From assembly GCF_020991455.1 (NCBI RefSeq), contig NZ_JAJMOX010000012.1, forward strand, positions 62,001-126,000: a DNA stretch of 64,000 bases, written 5' to 3'. Below the pieces are notes generated by a model, which saw only the letters and a list, made by a program, of their open reading frames with translations, was not told where the DNA came from and did not search any database. The stretch is from Flavobacterium sp. JAS (GTDB taxonomy: Bacteria; Bacteroidota; Bacteroidia; Flavobacteriales; Flavobacteriaceae). Below, one piece after another: positions 43,043 to 50,638 of this stretch (within the stretch, counting starts at the first letter, position 1; the number at the start of each line of letters is the position of its first letter). The position numbers were made by a program, and so were the translations under genes.

Positions 43043-43357
43043 ATGCAATTACAAGAAGGCTATCATACTTACTACATATACATCATAACAAACAAACATA
43101 AAACTGTTTTTTATACTGGAGTCACAAATAATTTAAAAATTCGTTTAAGCCAACATACAGAAAACAGCACAAATGGAAATAAAACTTTCGCCTCAAAGTA
43201 TCACGCTACAAACTTATTATATTATGAAAAATTTACTTGGATCCAAGAAGCAATTGCTCGTGAAAAAGAAGTAAAAGATTGGCGAAGGGAAAAGAAAATC
43301 GAATTGATAAAGACTATTAATCCAAATCTTGATTTTTTGAATGATTTATTTGCATGA
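43043..43357 (+). CDS. GIY-YIG nuclease-like protein (URI family)
   Basis: A 104-residue single-domain protein. The GIY-YIG core is recognisable as YYIYIITN...VFYTGVTNN, with Arg in LKIRLSQH and the metal-binding Glu in AIAREKEVKDWRREKK. I start at ATG 43043; the long frame to 42875 runs through repeat DNA. Such small GIY-YIG proteins are often labelled UvrC-like, and their role is not established. The gene is enclosed by a perfect 34-base inverted repeat, making it a candidate for a repeat-associated nuclease. Confidence 0.88.
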   Translation: MQLQEGYHTYYIYIITNKHKTVFYTGVTNNLKIRLSQHTENSTNGNKTFASKYHATNLLYYEKFTWIQEAIAREKEVKDWRREKKIELIKTINPNLDFLNDLFA

Positions 43358-43394
43358 TTTTCTTCGCGCAAAATTCCCTCTCTTTACAGAGTTT

Positions 43395-43428
43395 CTTGCG
43401 AGGATTTCTCCTTACGTCGAAATGACAA
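43395..43428. repeat. Right 34-base inverted repeat of the GIY-YIG element
   Basis: CTTGCGAGGATTTCTCCTTA plus 14 bases ending GAAATGACAA; exact complement of 42925-42958. Similarity continues more weakly inward (towards the gene), GAGTTTCTTGCG against GAGCTTCTTGCG. Confidence 0.93.
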
Positions 43429-43462
43429 GATTGTGGATAATTGGAACTTGAATATTAATATC

Positions 43463-43552
43463 CTGGGCGTCTCCCTCCGGGCCGGGCTTTCGGCTATATC
43501 TTTTGTTCCGTTTCACTTCACAAAAGGATACCGCCTCTATCCCTGACGCAAA
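43463..43552. repeat. Dispersed hairpin repeat (TATATCTTTT...AAAGGAT family), copy B
   Basis: GGGCTTTCGGCTATATCTTTT, cut here as GGCTATATCTTTT, is followed by a variable centre and CAAAAGGATACCGCC, then CTATCCCTGACGC. The layout matches copy A at 19367. From 43553 to 43716 I see no other structure except TATTTTAGCTT at 43607. Confidence 0.75.
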
Positions 43553-43716
43553 ATCGTTTCCACAATAAAAGACAATTTCTTTGATAATTTATAAGAAAAA
43601 AATGAATATTTTAGCTTGATATAAAAGAGAATGTTTTATAGTACAAAGCCAATTTAAAACGAAGATATTCGAACTGTTTTTATGATATATTTACTAATGA
43701 ATTATAGTCCATTTTA

Positions 43717-44196
43717 ATGAGCACTATTGTGAAAAACAGAAAAACTATAATTCGTTTTTTAGCAAGCTTAAGTATGCTAATTTTCTTCTGCCCTTTTTTC
43801 CAAATGTGTTCTGACAAAAATATTAAAGGAAGTTCTCCTTTTATCAAATCATATCATAAAACAAAAATTGTAAAAGAAAAAGAAATAGCTTTCGAACATG
43901 CAAAAAAAGATTTTTCCATGAGTGGCTATGATTTGGCGATGTCTTTCGAACCAGTATTCTTAAGCTTTACATTCATAATGTTTATCAACATAACCTTACT
44001 AGTTTGTTTCATTAGAAAGCATTATCACCAATTATTTCTATGTTTTTTGAACTTATCTGCTATCCTTTTGTCTTTTCTTGTTTTAATATCTTTCTTACCC
44101 TTTTTAGGAAAGATTAGATACGGAATATTTGTATGTTTAATTAACTCGACTTTGTTATTTTACTTCGTTTATAAAGAACAAGAAGATATAATATAA
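43717..44196 (+). CDS. Membrane protein of unknown function
   Basis: A 159-residue protein not recognised. It has an N-terminal hydrophobic segment (IIRFLASLSMLIFFCPFF), a polar loop of about 50 residues rich in Lys, and three further transmembrane segments (FTFIMFINITLLVCFI, LFLCFLNLSAILLSFLVLISF, IRYGIFVCLINSTLLFYFVY). First of a run of small unknown genes, all on the plus strand. Confidence 0.7.
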   Translation: MSTIVKNRKTIIRFLASLSMLIFFCPFFQMCSDKNIKGSSPFIKSYHKTKIVKEKEIAFEHAKKDFSMSGYDLAMSFEPVFLSFTFIMFINITLLVCFIRKHYHQLFLCFLNLSAILLSFLVLISFLPFLGKIRYGIFVCLINSTLLFYFVYKEQEDII

Positions 44197-44327
44197 ATCA
44201 ATTAAGAAATAAACAATTTGACTGAATACCAATTTCCTTAATTGCTAAAAATCTATAAATTTTGAAAATGCGTAAGTTATTTTAAAAATAAGAACTGAAT
44301 ATAATCCTTTTCAAAAACCATTAATAA

Positions 44328-44732
44328 ATGAAATACCTTCTAATGCTTCTTTTAGTTTTCGTTTTAAGTAGCTTTACTAACGAAAAACAGGTTGAACTGA
44401 GAATTTATAATGACAGTAAATTCAAGATTGAGAGAATAAAAATCAGCTTTAAAGGGCATGAAATAGAATACAAAAACATTGAATCTAAAAGTTACAGCGA
44501 AACTAAAGCCGTTGATGGTTTATGGAAAGATAACTGTTATGATTTAACTATTTACAAAAAAAACTTTTTCACTAAGAACTTTTGGGCTCATCAGATTTGT
44601 TATCCAGTTGATCATATTAGTGATAATAAGATTGAAAACGGAAAATATACTCTGAAATTGAAAATTAAACAGAAAGACAAAAAAAGTTTTTCTGTTGAAT
44701 CTGAATATATTACTGAAAATAAAAATGAATGA
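44328..44732 (+). CDS. Exported protein of unknown function
   Basis: A 134-residue protein with a signal peptide (YLLMLLLVFVLSSFTN) and a beta-rich, Lys-rich mature part (VELRIYNDSKFKIERIKISF). Two Cys (NCYDL and HQICYP) could form a disulfide. I do not recognise the family. Codon use is very AT-rich. Confidence 0.65.
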   Translation: MKYLLMLLLVFVLSSFTNEKQVELRIYNDSKFKIERIKISFKGHEIEYKNIESKSYSETKAVDGLWKDNCYDLTIYKKNFFTKNFWAHQICYPVDHISDNKIENGKYTLKLKIKQKDKKSFSVESEYITENKNE

Positions 44733-44759
44733 TTATATAATACAACAAATTTAAAAACG

Positions 44760-45365
44760 ATGAAAAATAAGTTTGTAAGATTGGTGTTAGGGATATTTTT
44801 TCTATTGTTTATTTTATCCATATTTTTATTAGTTCTACCCAACAATTTTTTCATATTTAAAGAGAAACTTATTGAAAACCAACAACAATTAGGTGATGAA
44901 ATTATAGCAACATTTAAAGATAAATATACATCTTCAGACCAAATATTTTTAGCAACAGAAAGATACCATAATATAGATTGCGGAACAGGTGTAAAAACAA
45001 ACATAATAGACGACATAAAACTTAAATATTATAAGCTAAAGCACAAAAATCTCTTACTAATGGATAATGTTTTTGCTACACCTCTAAAAAAGACTGAGAA
45101 AATTATTCTAACCAAAATAGGAACTTATACAAATGAACAAATACCCAACAATAGTGATTATATGGTCGTTGATGGAAAAACGATTACAAATTTAAAATCA
45201 AGTAAAACAAACGTATTTATATTAAATTTTGATTCTATAAATAGCGATACAGTAGAAATTTCTTTTAGGGATTATTTAAAAAACACAATTGCTTTTCATT
45301 TCACTCTTGTGTTAAAAAATGGTAAGTGGAAAACCCAAGCTCTGCGAAGTCTCCCGACTTCCTAG
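44760..45365 (+). CDS. Membrane-anchored protein of unknown function, repeat-derived C-terminus
   Basis: A 201-residue protein with one N-terminal transmembrane segment (LVLGIFFLLFILSIFLLVLP) and an extracytoplasmic domain of unknown fold ending in a SnoaL/NTF2-like looking strand (FHFTLVLKNGKWKT). The last codons (ALRSLPTS) and the stop lie inside a dispersed repeat (45339-45364), so the original C-terminus may have been replaced or trimmed. Confidence 0.65.
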   Translation: MKNKFVRLVLGIFFLLFILSIFLLVLPNNFFIFKEKLIENQQQLGDEIIATFKDKYTSSDQIFLATERYHNIDCGTGVKTNIIDDIKLKYYKLKHKNLLLMDNVFATPLKKTEKIILTKIGTYTNEQIPNNSDYMVVDGKTITNLKSSKTNVFILNFDSINSDTVEISFRDYLKNTIAFHFTLVLKNGKWKTQALRSLPTS

Positions 45366-45437
45366 CGACAATACTAAAACACTGCATTAATTAAAAGAAT
45401 ATTGGAACGGGTACGAAGTCAGAAGACTTCGCGCAGC
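45339..45437. repeat. Inverted pair of GCGAAGTC repeats
   Basis: A 26-base word (45339-45364; GCGAAGTCTCCCGACTTC core) matches the complement of 45412-45437 at about 21 of 26 positions. Each copy also contains its own GAAGTC/GACTTC palindrome. Confidence 0.75.
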
Positions 45438-45474
45438 ATAACTAAAAATCAAAGTTTAGCAAAAAGACCAAAAC

Positions 45475-45530
45475 CTACCAAAGGTTGTCAATAACAACTA
45501 TAAGTAGCGTAATAACAACTATTGGTAGCT
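45475..45530 (+). promoter_or_regulatory. Operator-like repeats upstream of the XRE-pentapeptide gene
   Basis: CTACCAAAGGTTGT (45475-45488) is an inverted match (12 of 14) to ACAACTATTGGTAG (45515-45528). The second half also forms a direct repeat, AATAACAACTATNNGTAGC, at 45490-45509 and 45511-45530, spaced 21 bases or two helical turns. They end 8 bases before the -33 element. Confidence 0.55.
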
Positions 45531-45538
45531 GAATTTCT

Positions 45539-45570
45539 TTGTAAACAGGCTATGGAGCAATATAACTTTG
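45539..45570 (+). promoter_or_regulatory. Promoter of the XRE-pentapeptide gene
   Basis: TTG at 45539-45541 and TAACTTTG at 45563-45570, 21 bases apart. The in-frame TTG codon at 45568 is within the -7 box, so translation starts at ATG 45595 or 45598. Confidence 0.65.
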
Positions 45571-45594
45571 CGGTATCAATTTAAAAAAAAAATT

Positions 45595-46497
45595 ATGATG
45601 CTAAATTCAAAATCAGTAGGCAATAAAATTTCAGTGGCCAGAAAGAAAAATAATCTTTCACAAGCAGACCTTGCGCAACAAGTATCTATTAGTTCTCAAG
45701 CAGTTGGTAAATGGGAAAGAGGCGAGTCAATGCCTGATATTTCTACATTAAACCGACTTGCCGAAATTCTGGGCGTTGATTTAAACTATTTTTCTGAAAC
45801 GTTCAAATCTAACGATTCAGAAAGCCAATTTGAAACGACTCGAAAACCAGGTGCAGAAGTTTCAACAACAAAAGTTAAGACTAATTTAGGTTTAAGTTGG
45901 AATATGTCATCAGGAAACTGGGTCGACGCAGACTTTTCAGGACTAAATAACCTTAAAGACAAATTCAGCACTTCGAATATGAAGAACTGTAAATTTATTG
46001 ATTCCGATTTGTCCGACTTAACACTTCAATCCAACAATATTATAGGTTGCGATTTTTCTAATTCAGATTTAAGAAACAGTAAAATCCGAACTTCTAACTT
46101 AGAGAACAATCAGTTTATTGAATGTTTGCTCATAGACACCGAATTCACGTCCAGTGAAATTAAAAACTGTAATTTTTCAAAAGCAAATTTTTCAGGAGTT
46201 GAATTAAAGACATCGGAACTTAAAAATTGCATTATAGAAAATGCGGTTTGGAACCTGTCAACATTTAAATTGTCACATATTTCTAATGCAGTTTTTAATG
46301 GTACAATAGAAGAATGTTCTTTTGAAAACTGCTCTTTTACAAAAGTCACTTTTAAGAATGCAACACTTATAAATACTTTTTTTAAAGGCAAAAGGCTAAA
46401 AGGTATTCAGTTTATTGACTGTCATGTGGACCGAATGACCTATGAATTTCTTAAAAATGGAAAAGCTGATTTAACAGGCCTTACTTTATTAACGTAG
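45595..46497 (+). CDS. XRE-type regulator fused to a pentapeptide-repeat domain
   Basis: About 300 residues. Residues 5-65 are a Cro/C1-type helix-turn-helix (ISVARKKNNLSQADLAQQVSISSQAVGKWERGESMPDISTL is its full span in part: SQADLAQQVSISSQAVGKWE). After a linker, residues about 100-270 form a right-handed quadrilateral beta-helix of pentapeptide-like repeats (A/C-x-F/L/I pattern: NCKFIDSDLSDL, GCDFSNSDLRNSKI, NCNFSKANFSGVEL, ECSFENCSF). Such helices mimic DNA shape in gyrase inhibitors; here the role is unknown. It probably binds the repeats upstream of its own promoter (inference). Confidence 0.85.
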   Translation: MMLNSKSVGNKISVARKKNNLSQADLAQQVSISSQAVGKWERGESMPDISTLNRLAEILGVDLNYFSETFKSNDSESQFETTRKPGAEVSTTKVKTNLGLSWNMSSGNWVDADFSGLNNLKDKFSTSNMKNCKFIDSDLSDLTLQSNNIIGCDFSNSDLRNSKIRTSNLENNQFIECLLIDTEFTSSEIKNCNFSKANFSGVELKTSELKNCIIENAVWNLSTFKLSHISNAVFNGTIEECSFENCSFTKVTFKNATLINTFFKGKRLKGIQFIDCHVDRMTYEFLKNGKADLTGLTLLT

Positions 46498-46580
46498 TGT
46501 CTACAAAACATAGAAAAGCTTTATTTTGCAGCCCAATCGATAAATAAAATTGTTATTATAAATTAATACTCAAAAGCATC

Positions 46581-46955
46581 TTGGACATTAAAAAAATAGG
46601 ACGCAGATTCTTCTATCTTCATACGACAGGAAATGATTCAATAAAAGTAACTTTGGGATTTTCTAGTGTTCAGGCATTTTTTGTATTGGGAGTTTTTGCA
46701 ATTGTAAAAAAAAGTTTATTCCCAACTTTGCATATTACAATGCTTTTTTTATTTTCATCTTTTTTTATAATCAGTTTAACAATTAACTATTTTAATTATA
46801 AGATATATAGAAAGCATAATAAAGATTTTACTGCACAGTGGAATACTGAAACAAGAATAAGTAAAATTATATATCGAATTTGTAATGTCGCTTTTGTGAT
46901 TCTTGTTTTCTCAATTTGCATTTATATTTTAGAATATTTAGATAACAGATCTTAA
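46581..46955 (+). CDS. Small membrane protein of unknown function (TTG start)
   Basis: A 124-residue protein with three hydrophobic segments (VQAFFVLGVFAIV, ITMLFLFSSFFIISLTI, IIYRICNVAFVILVFSICIYIL split as needed). No ATG precedes the first segment in frame, so TTG 46581 is the likely start, or the frame is a remnant. The next gene begins 4 bases after its stop, suggesting co-translation with the DUF5071 gene. Confidence 0.6.
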   Translation: MDIKKIGRRFFYLHTTGNDSIKVTLGFSSVQAFFVLGVFAIVKKSLFPTLHITMLFLFSSFFIISLTINYFNYKIYRKHNKDFTAQWNTETRISKIIYRICNVAFVILVFSICIYILEYLDNRS

Positions 46956-46959
46956 TCAA

Positions 46960-47340
46960 ATGAATATAAAAACCTTAATTCCAAAAGATAAATTTGATTT
47001 TGAAACAGTTGAAAAACTCAAAAACTATTCATTTGAAGAAATCGAACCTATAATTCCTAATTTACTTGAATGGTTACAAGATATAAATTGGCCCATTAGC
47101 AAACCAATTGGAGAGCTTTTAATTCCTTTTTCAGAAAAGATTTCTTCTGAAATATTGAAAATTTTAAAAAGTGAGGATCAAGTCTGGAAATATTGGATTC
47201 TCCATACTTTTGGAGAAATTGTTAAAGATAAAATGGTTTTGAATGAAATCGAAAGAATTGCTAAAGATCCAACAAAAGATGAAATTGACGAAGAAGTTTT
47301 TGAAATTGCTAAAGTGATAATTAATAAAAATACCTTTTGA
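46960..47340 (+). CDS. DUF5071-domain protein
   Basis: A 126-residue acidic, mostly helical cytoplasmic protein. The start IPKDKFDFETVEKLKNYSFE, then IIPNLLEWLQDINWPISKPIGELL, fits DUF5071, a HEAT-like family found widely in Firmicutes and Bacteroidota without a known activity. Families of this type often sit in variable or immunity-like gene clusters. Neighbours are short unknown proteins. Confidence 0.75.
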   Translation: MNIKTLIPKDKFDFETVEKLKNYSFEEIEPIIPNLLEWLQDINWPISKPIGELLIPFSEKISSEILKILKSEDQVWKYWILHTFGEIVKDKMVLNEIERIAKDPTKDEIDEEVFEIAKVIINKNTF

Positions 47341-47405
47341 TTCTTTTCAAATAAAAAAACTATTTTAGCTTAGTACAAATTCAATTACCACTAAAAACCA
47401 AAACC

Positions 47406-47855
47406 ATGAAAATTACGATTCCCCTGTCGGCATTATTCCTGTTACTTACTACTACTTTATTCAGCCAGACTATTGCTGATTTAAAACTAAAAGGCAAAGA
47501 AATTCCTAAAACCTACACCTATAGCGACGGTCACAACTGTATTACTCCTCAGGCATGTACATTTTATAATGACATTGCAACTTACAGCAACTTTGTTGGA
47601 ACTGTAAAAAGCAAAGAAATTCAAAGTTTCAAAAGTAAAAAAGACAGTGGATCTATCATGTATTTTGAATTTGAAAACAGATTCAAAGGCGATAGTTTCC
47701 TTCAAGGATTACTGTGGGGAAAAGACAAAGAACCAACAGACGAGCATCCGGAAGAGTATCTTGCCAAAGGAAAATTCCTGATCATCTGGAGTTTTCATAC
47801 TGATAGTGCCATCAAAGAAAAATCGGAAGCCAAAATAGATGCTCTTTTAAAATAA
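47406..47855 (+). CDS. Exported protein of unknown function
   Basis: A 149-residue protein with a signal peptide (LSALFLLLTTTLFSQ). The mature part contains two close Cys (HNCITPQACTFY) and beta-rich segments with many Lys/Glu. I do not recognise the family. TATTTTAGCTT at 47361, 35 bases before the start, recurs ahead of two other genes in the window. Confidence 0.65.
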   Translation: MKITIPLSALFLLLTTTLFSQTIADLKLKGKEIPKTYTYSDGHNCITPQACTFYNDIATYSNFVGTVKSKEIQSFKSKKDSGSIMYFEFENRFKGDSFLQGLLWGKDKEPTDEHPEEYLAKGKFLIIWSFHTDSAIKEKSEAKIDALLK

Positions 47856-47895
47856 GCAACAAAATCAGACTCCAAACTAAACAACAATATCAAAA

Positions 47896-48372
47896 ATGAA
47901 TCGACAAGGCGCAGTTGGAGCATTGCTTGACATTTATGAGCAGGCAATTTCAGATCTTAAAAATGTTATTAAAAGCATTCCAGACAATGTTTTAACAAAC
48001 ATCATAGACGAAAAAACAACTAATGAGGATTGTAAATCCATACAAAAAATTCTATCTCACGTTGTAAGTTCCGGTTATAGCTATGCCACCAGTATTCATA
48101 ACCTGAAAGGACATAATGCTAAGCGACCTGACAGAGTTTACCGTTTGTCTATTGAAGAATATCTGAAAGACTTAACGAATGTTTTCATATTTACCGAAAG
48201 TGTTTTCAGCGAAATTAAAGACGATGAATTAGAACAATATGACAATTCATTAAAAATACAAACGGGCTGGGGACAATTGTATGATATTGAACAATTAACA
48301 GAACATGCTATTGTACATATTCTGCGACACAAGCGACAAATAGAAAGAATAAAACGTAGCCAATTGAAATAA
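47896..48372 (+). CDS. DinB-family protein
   Basis: A 158-residue four-helix DinB-superfamily protein. Candidate metal-binding histidines: LSHVVSSG near residue 55 and EHAIVHILRHKRQIER near 140-150. It is a putative thiol-dependent metalloenzyme; substrate unknown. It differs clearly in sequence from the DinB-like protein at 17423. Confidence 0.8.
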   Translation: MNRQGAVGALLDIYEQAISDLKNVIKSIPDNVLTNIIDEKTTNEDCKSIQKILSHVVSSGYSYATSIHNLKGHNAKRPDRVYRLSIEEYLKDLTNVFIFTESVFSEIKDDELEQYDNSLKIQTGWGQLYDIEQLTEHAIVHILRHKRQIERIKRSQLK

Positions 48373-48385
48373 AAATTACGCAGCT

Positions 48386-48438
48386 AACACAAGCACCCCA
48401 CTCGCGAACACAAGCTATATAAGTTATGCTTATCTTTG
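48386..48438 (+). promoter_or_regulatory. Direct repeat and -7 element before a membrane protein gene
   Basis: AACACAAGC occurs at 48386-48394 and 48407-48415, a 21-base spacing. TATCTTTG at 48431-48438 is a clear -7 box. It rules out the longer upstream frame and supports ATG 48478. Confidence 0.5.
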
Positions 48439-48477
48439 TTTTTCTTTTTTAATAAATCTTGCAAAAAACAAATAATA

Positions 48478-48840
48478 ATGAAACCACAAATCCGAATCCT
48501 ACTTTATTCAATACTCTTCTTTTTATACCTTTCTTCAACTTCTTTTTTACTCTCTTTGGGAGAAATATTAAAAACTGATCCTTATATAACTTTAGGCTTT
48601 GGTTTTGCTGTTTTAAATCTTATTTATGCCTTCTTCGCATTAAAGTGGACACTTTTACTAAATATAATATGTTCTGTTTTAATTGCGTCTCTGGCGTTAT
48701 TCTTAGCAGTGAATTTTGCAAATCTACATCTGTTATCAAAGTACGATCCTTATCTGGTTAAAACCGCAATATTTACAAATGCTCTTTTGTCAATTATATT
48801 TTGGGAAATTGTTTATCAAGTAAAAATTAGAAGACAATAA
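48478..48840 (+). CDS. Small four-helix membrane protein of unknown function
   Basis: A 120-residue protein that is almost entirely hydrophobic: LLYSILFFLYLSSTSFLLSL, LGFGFAVLNLIYAFFALKW, LNIICSVLIASLALFLAV and TNALLSIIFWEIVYQV. The layout (four segments, short basic tail KIRRQ) suggests an inner-membrane protein. Family not recognised. The PhzF-like gene follows 45 bases on. Confidence 0.65.
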   Translation: MKPQIRILLYSILFFLYLSSTSFLLSLGEILKTDPYITLGFGFAVLNLIYAFFALKWTLLLNIICSVLIASLALFLAVNFANLHLLSKYDPYLVKTAIFTNALLSIIFWEIVYQVKIRRQ

Positions 48841-48885
48841 AAATAAAGCATCATTAAAATCTTCAACACAGACGTTTTTACAATC

Positions 48886-49788
48886 ATGAAAAAACTTATT
48901 GTTTATCAAATAGATTCTTTTACAAAAGAAAAATTTAAAGGAAATCCGGCCGGAGTAGTTGTCAATGCAGACGGATTGAAGGATTCTGAAATGCAGCAAA
49001 TTGCCAGAGAATTGAACAACTCTGAGACCGCTTTTCTTTTCTCGCCAGATGGTGATGATTGCGATGGCGTAATACGCTATTTTACTCCAAGTATAGAAGT
49101 TCCAATTTGTGGTCACGCAACGATTGCAGCAATGTATGCCAAAGCTCTTGAAGATAATTTAGATTCTTGTGTATTAAGAATGAAAACTCAAATTGGGATT
49201 CTGCCGTTTGAGATTATCAAAAAAAATGGAGATTATCAGGTTTTAATGACACAAGGACGTTTTGAACTTAGTCCAACATTCGACGATGATACCGAAAAAA
49301 GAATGGTCGCCGCGCTAGGACTCGATTATGATGATATCGATACAAGATGTCCTATTCAAATTGCTTCTACAGGACATTCAAAAGTTATGATTGGGATTAA
49401 AAGCCGAGAAAAACTTAATACATTGTCTCCAAAATATACTGATTTAGCCGAGTTAAGTACTGAAATTAATTGCAATGGTTATTTTGTTTTTACATTTGAT
49501 TCTGACGATAATGATGTCCTGACCTATGGCAGAATGTTTGCTCCTGTAATAGGCATAAATGAGGATCCTGTTACTGGTAATGCAAACGGACCATTGGGCG
49601 GTTATTTAATCCGAAACAACATTGTTACTTATCAAAATAACAAATTTGAATTCAATGGAAGACAAGGCGAAAAAATAGGCCGACTTGGTACTATAAACGT
49701 TAAAGTTACGATTGAAAACGACAAGCCTTCCTTAATTCAAATTAAAGGTGATGCCGTTGTTATTTTTAGAACCGAAATAGAAATTTAA
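48886..49788 (+). CDS. PhzF-family isomerase-like protein
   Basis: A 300-residue protein with the diaminopimelate-epimerase-like double barrel of the PhzF family. KGNPAGVVVN near residue 20, the catalytic Glu in NNSETAFLF near 46, VPICGHATIAAMYA near 75 and EDPVTGNANGPLGGYL near 225 are all present. Members isomerise small metabolites; apart from PhzF in phenazine synthesis, substrates are largely unknown, and no phenazine genes occur here. Confidence 0.9.
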   Translation: MKKLIVYQIDSFTKEKFKGNPAGVVVNADGLKDSEMQQIARELNNSETAFLFSPDGDDCDGVIRYFTPSIEVPICGHATIAAMYAKALEDNLDSCVLRMKTQIGILPFEIIKKNGDYQVLMTQGRFELSPTFDDDTEKRMVAALGLDYDDIDTRCPIQIASTGHSKVMIGIKSREKLNTLSPKYTDLAELSTEINCNGYFVFTFDSDDNDVLTYGRMFAPVIGINEDPVTGNANGPLGGYLIRNNIVTYQNNKFEFNGRQGEKIGRLGTINVKVTIENDKPSLIQIKGDAVVIFRTEIEI

Positions 49789-49883
49789 AAACACTCTCGA
49801 TTTCTCATCCCCTATTTATATAATTCATAAATTTATAACACGATTATTATTTTATGATCGGAATTAAGTTCTAATTTTTTAAA

Positions 49884-50288
49884 ATGAATCTTATGAAAAC
49901 TAAAAAAATATGGGCGAATTTAGGTGTCGAAAATTTAGACCGAACAACTAAGTTCTATACTGATTTAGGGTTTGAACCAAACGGTCACAATACAAATAAT
50001 GAACTGAGGAGTTTTCTTTTTGGTGATGATAATTTCATCATTCATTTTTTTGTAAAAGAGAGATTTAAATGGGCTATTAATGATGAAATGGCCGACTTAA
50101 AACTGGGAAACGAAATTATATTCTCGCTTTCGGCCGAAAGCAAAGATGAGGTAGACCAATGGTTGCTAATTGTTAAGAAAGCCGGCGGAAGTATTTTTGC
50201 TGAACCACAAGATTATGGAGACGGGTATTTCTTTGGGTTTTCTGATCCGAATGGCCATAAATTTAATTTTTTGTACTGGCCGAAATAA
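49884..50288 (+). CDS. VOC-family (glyoxalase/bleomycin resistance-like) protein
   Basis: A 134-residue protein of the vicinal oxygen chelate fold: IWANLGVENLDRTTKFYTDLG, FFVKERF, and the closing GYFFGFSDPNGHKFNFLYW. The candidate metal ligands include His and Glu of these strands, though the first His of many glyoxalases is replaced by Asn (WANLGV), so it may not be a classical metalloenzyme. ATG 49893 is an equally possible start. Substrate unknown. Confidence 0.83.
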   Translation: MNLMKTKKIWANLGVENLDRTTKFYTDLGFEPNGHNTNNELRSFLFGDDNFIIHFFVKERFKWAINDEMADLKLGNEIIFSLSAESKDEVDQWLLIVKKAGGSIFAEPQDYGDGYFFGFSDPNGHKFNFLYWPK

Positions 50289-50312
50289 AATGGGTTTTAG
50301 ACAAAACATCTA

Positions 50313-50336
50313 AGAGGCGCACTGCCGTGCGTCTCT
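50313..50336. repeat. AGACGC-type palindrome
   Basis: AGAGGCGCAC (50313-50322) and GTGCGTCTCT (50327-50336) form a 10-base stem with one G-T pair. Same word family as 13412-13433. Confidence 0.65.
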
Positions 50337-50369
50337 ACGTTAACGCGACGAGTTCTTATGAAAAATAAA

Positions 50370-50455
50370 GCTCTGATTTAGCCCCGATAGAGCCGATATC
50401 CTCGTAATGAAATGGAGAGATAAAGGCGAAAGCGGGATCGAAGGTTCTTGTGAAA
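50370..50455. repeat. Dispersed hairpin repeat, copy C (inverted)
   Basis: On the complement strand it reads CCCGCTTTCGCCTTTATCTC, a variable centre, GAGGATATCGGCTCTATC and GGGGCTAAATC, aligning with copies A (19367) and B (43463). It is followed by AATTCCAAATTCC words to about 50515. No gene is visible between 50289 and 50638. Confidence 0.7.
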
Positions 50456-50638
50456 ATTAAAACTTCTGCTCCTGAAATTTTTAAATTCCAAATTTTCAAA
50501 TTCCAAATTCCAATCTTAAATTGATTTAATTATTGATTTTCATTCTAATCTGAAACCAAAAATAATTATACAAAACAAATACCTGATAAAAGTCAAAAAC
50601 CGATATATTTACACCTTGAAAAATCAATGATCTCCAGA

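Noticed and set aside
42640..43440. Insertion sequence with terminal inverted repeats
   Set aside because: No transposase is present; the only gene is a GIY-YIG protein, and no target duplication is visible.
44612..45016. Minus-strand open frame of 134 codons
   Set aside because: Overlaps two plus-strand frames with better signal peptide and membrane features; probably an effect of AT-rich composition.
48790..49116. Minus-strand open frame at the start of the PhzF-like gene
   Set aside because: Covers conserved PhzF motifs on the other strand.
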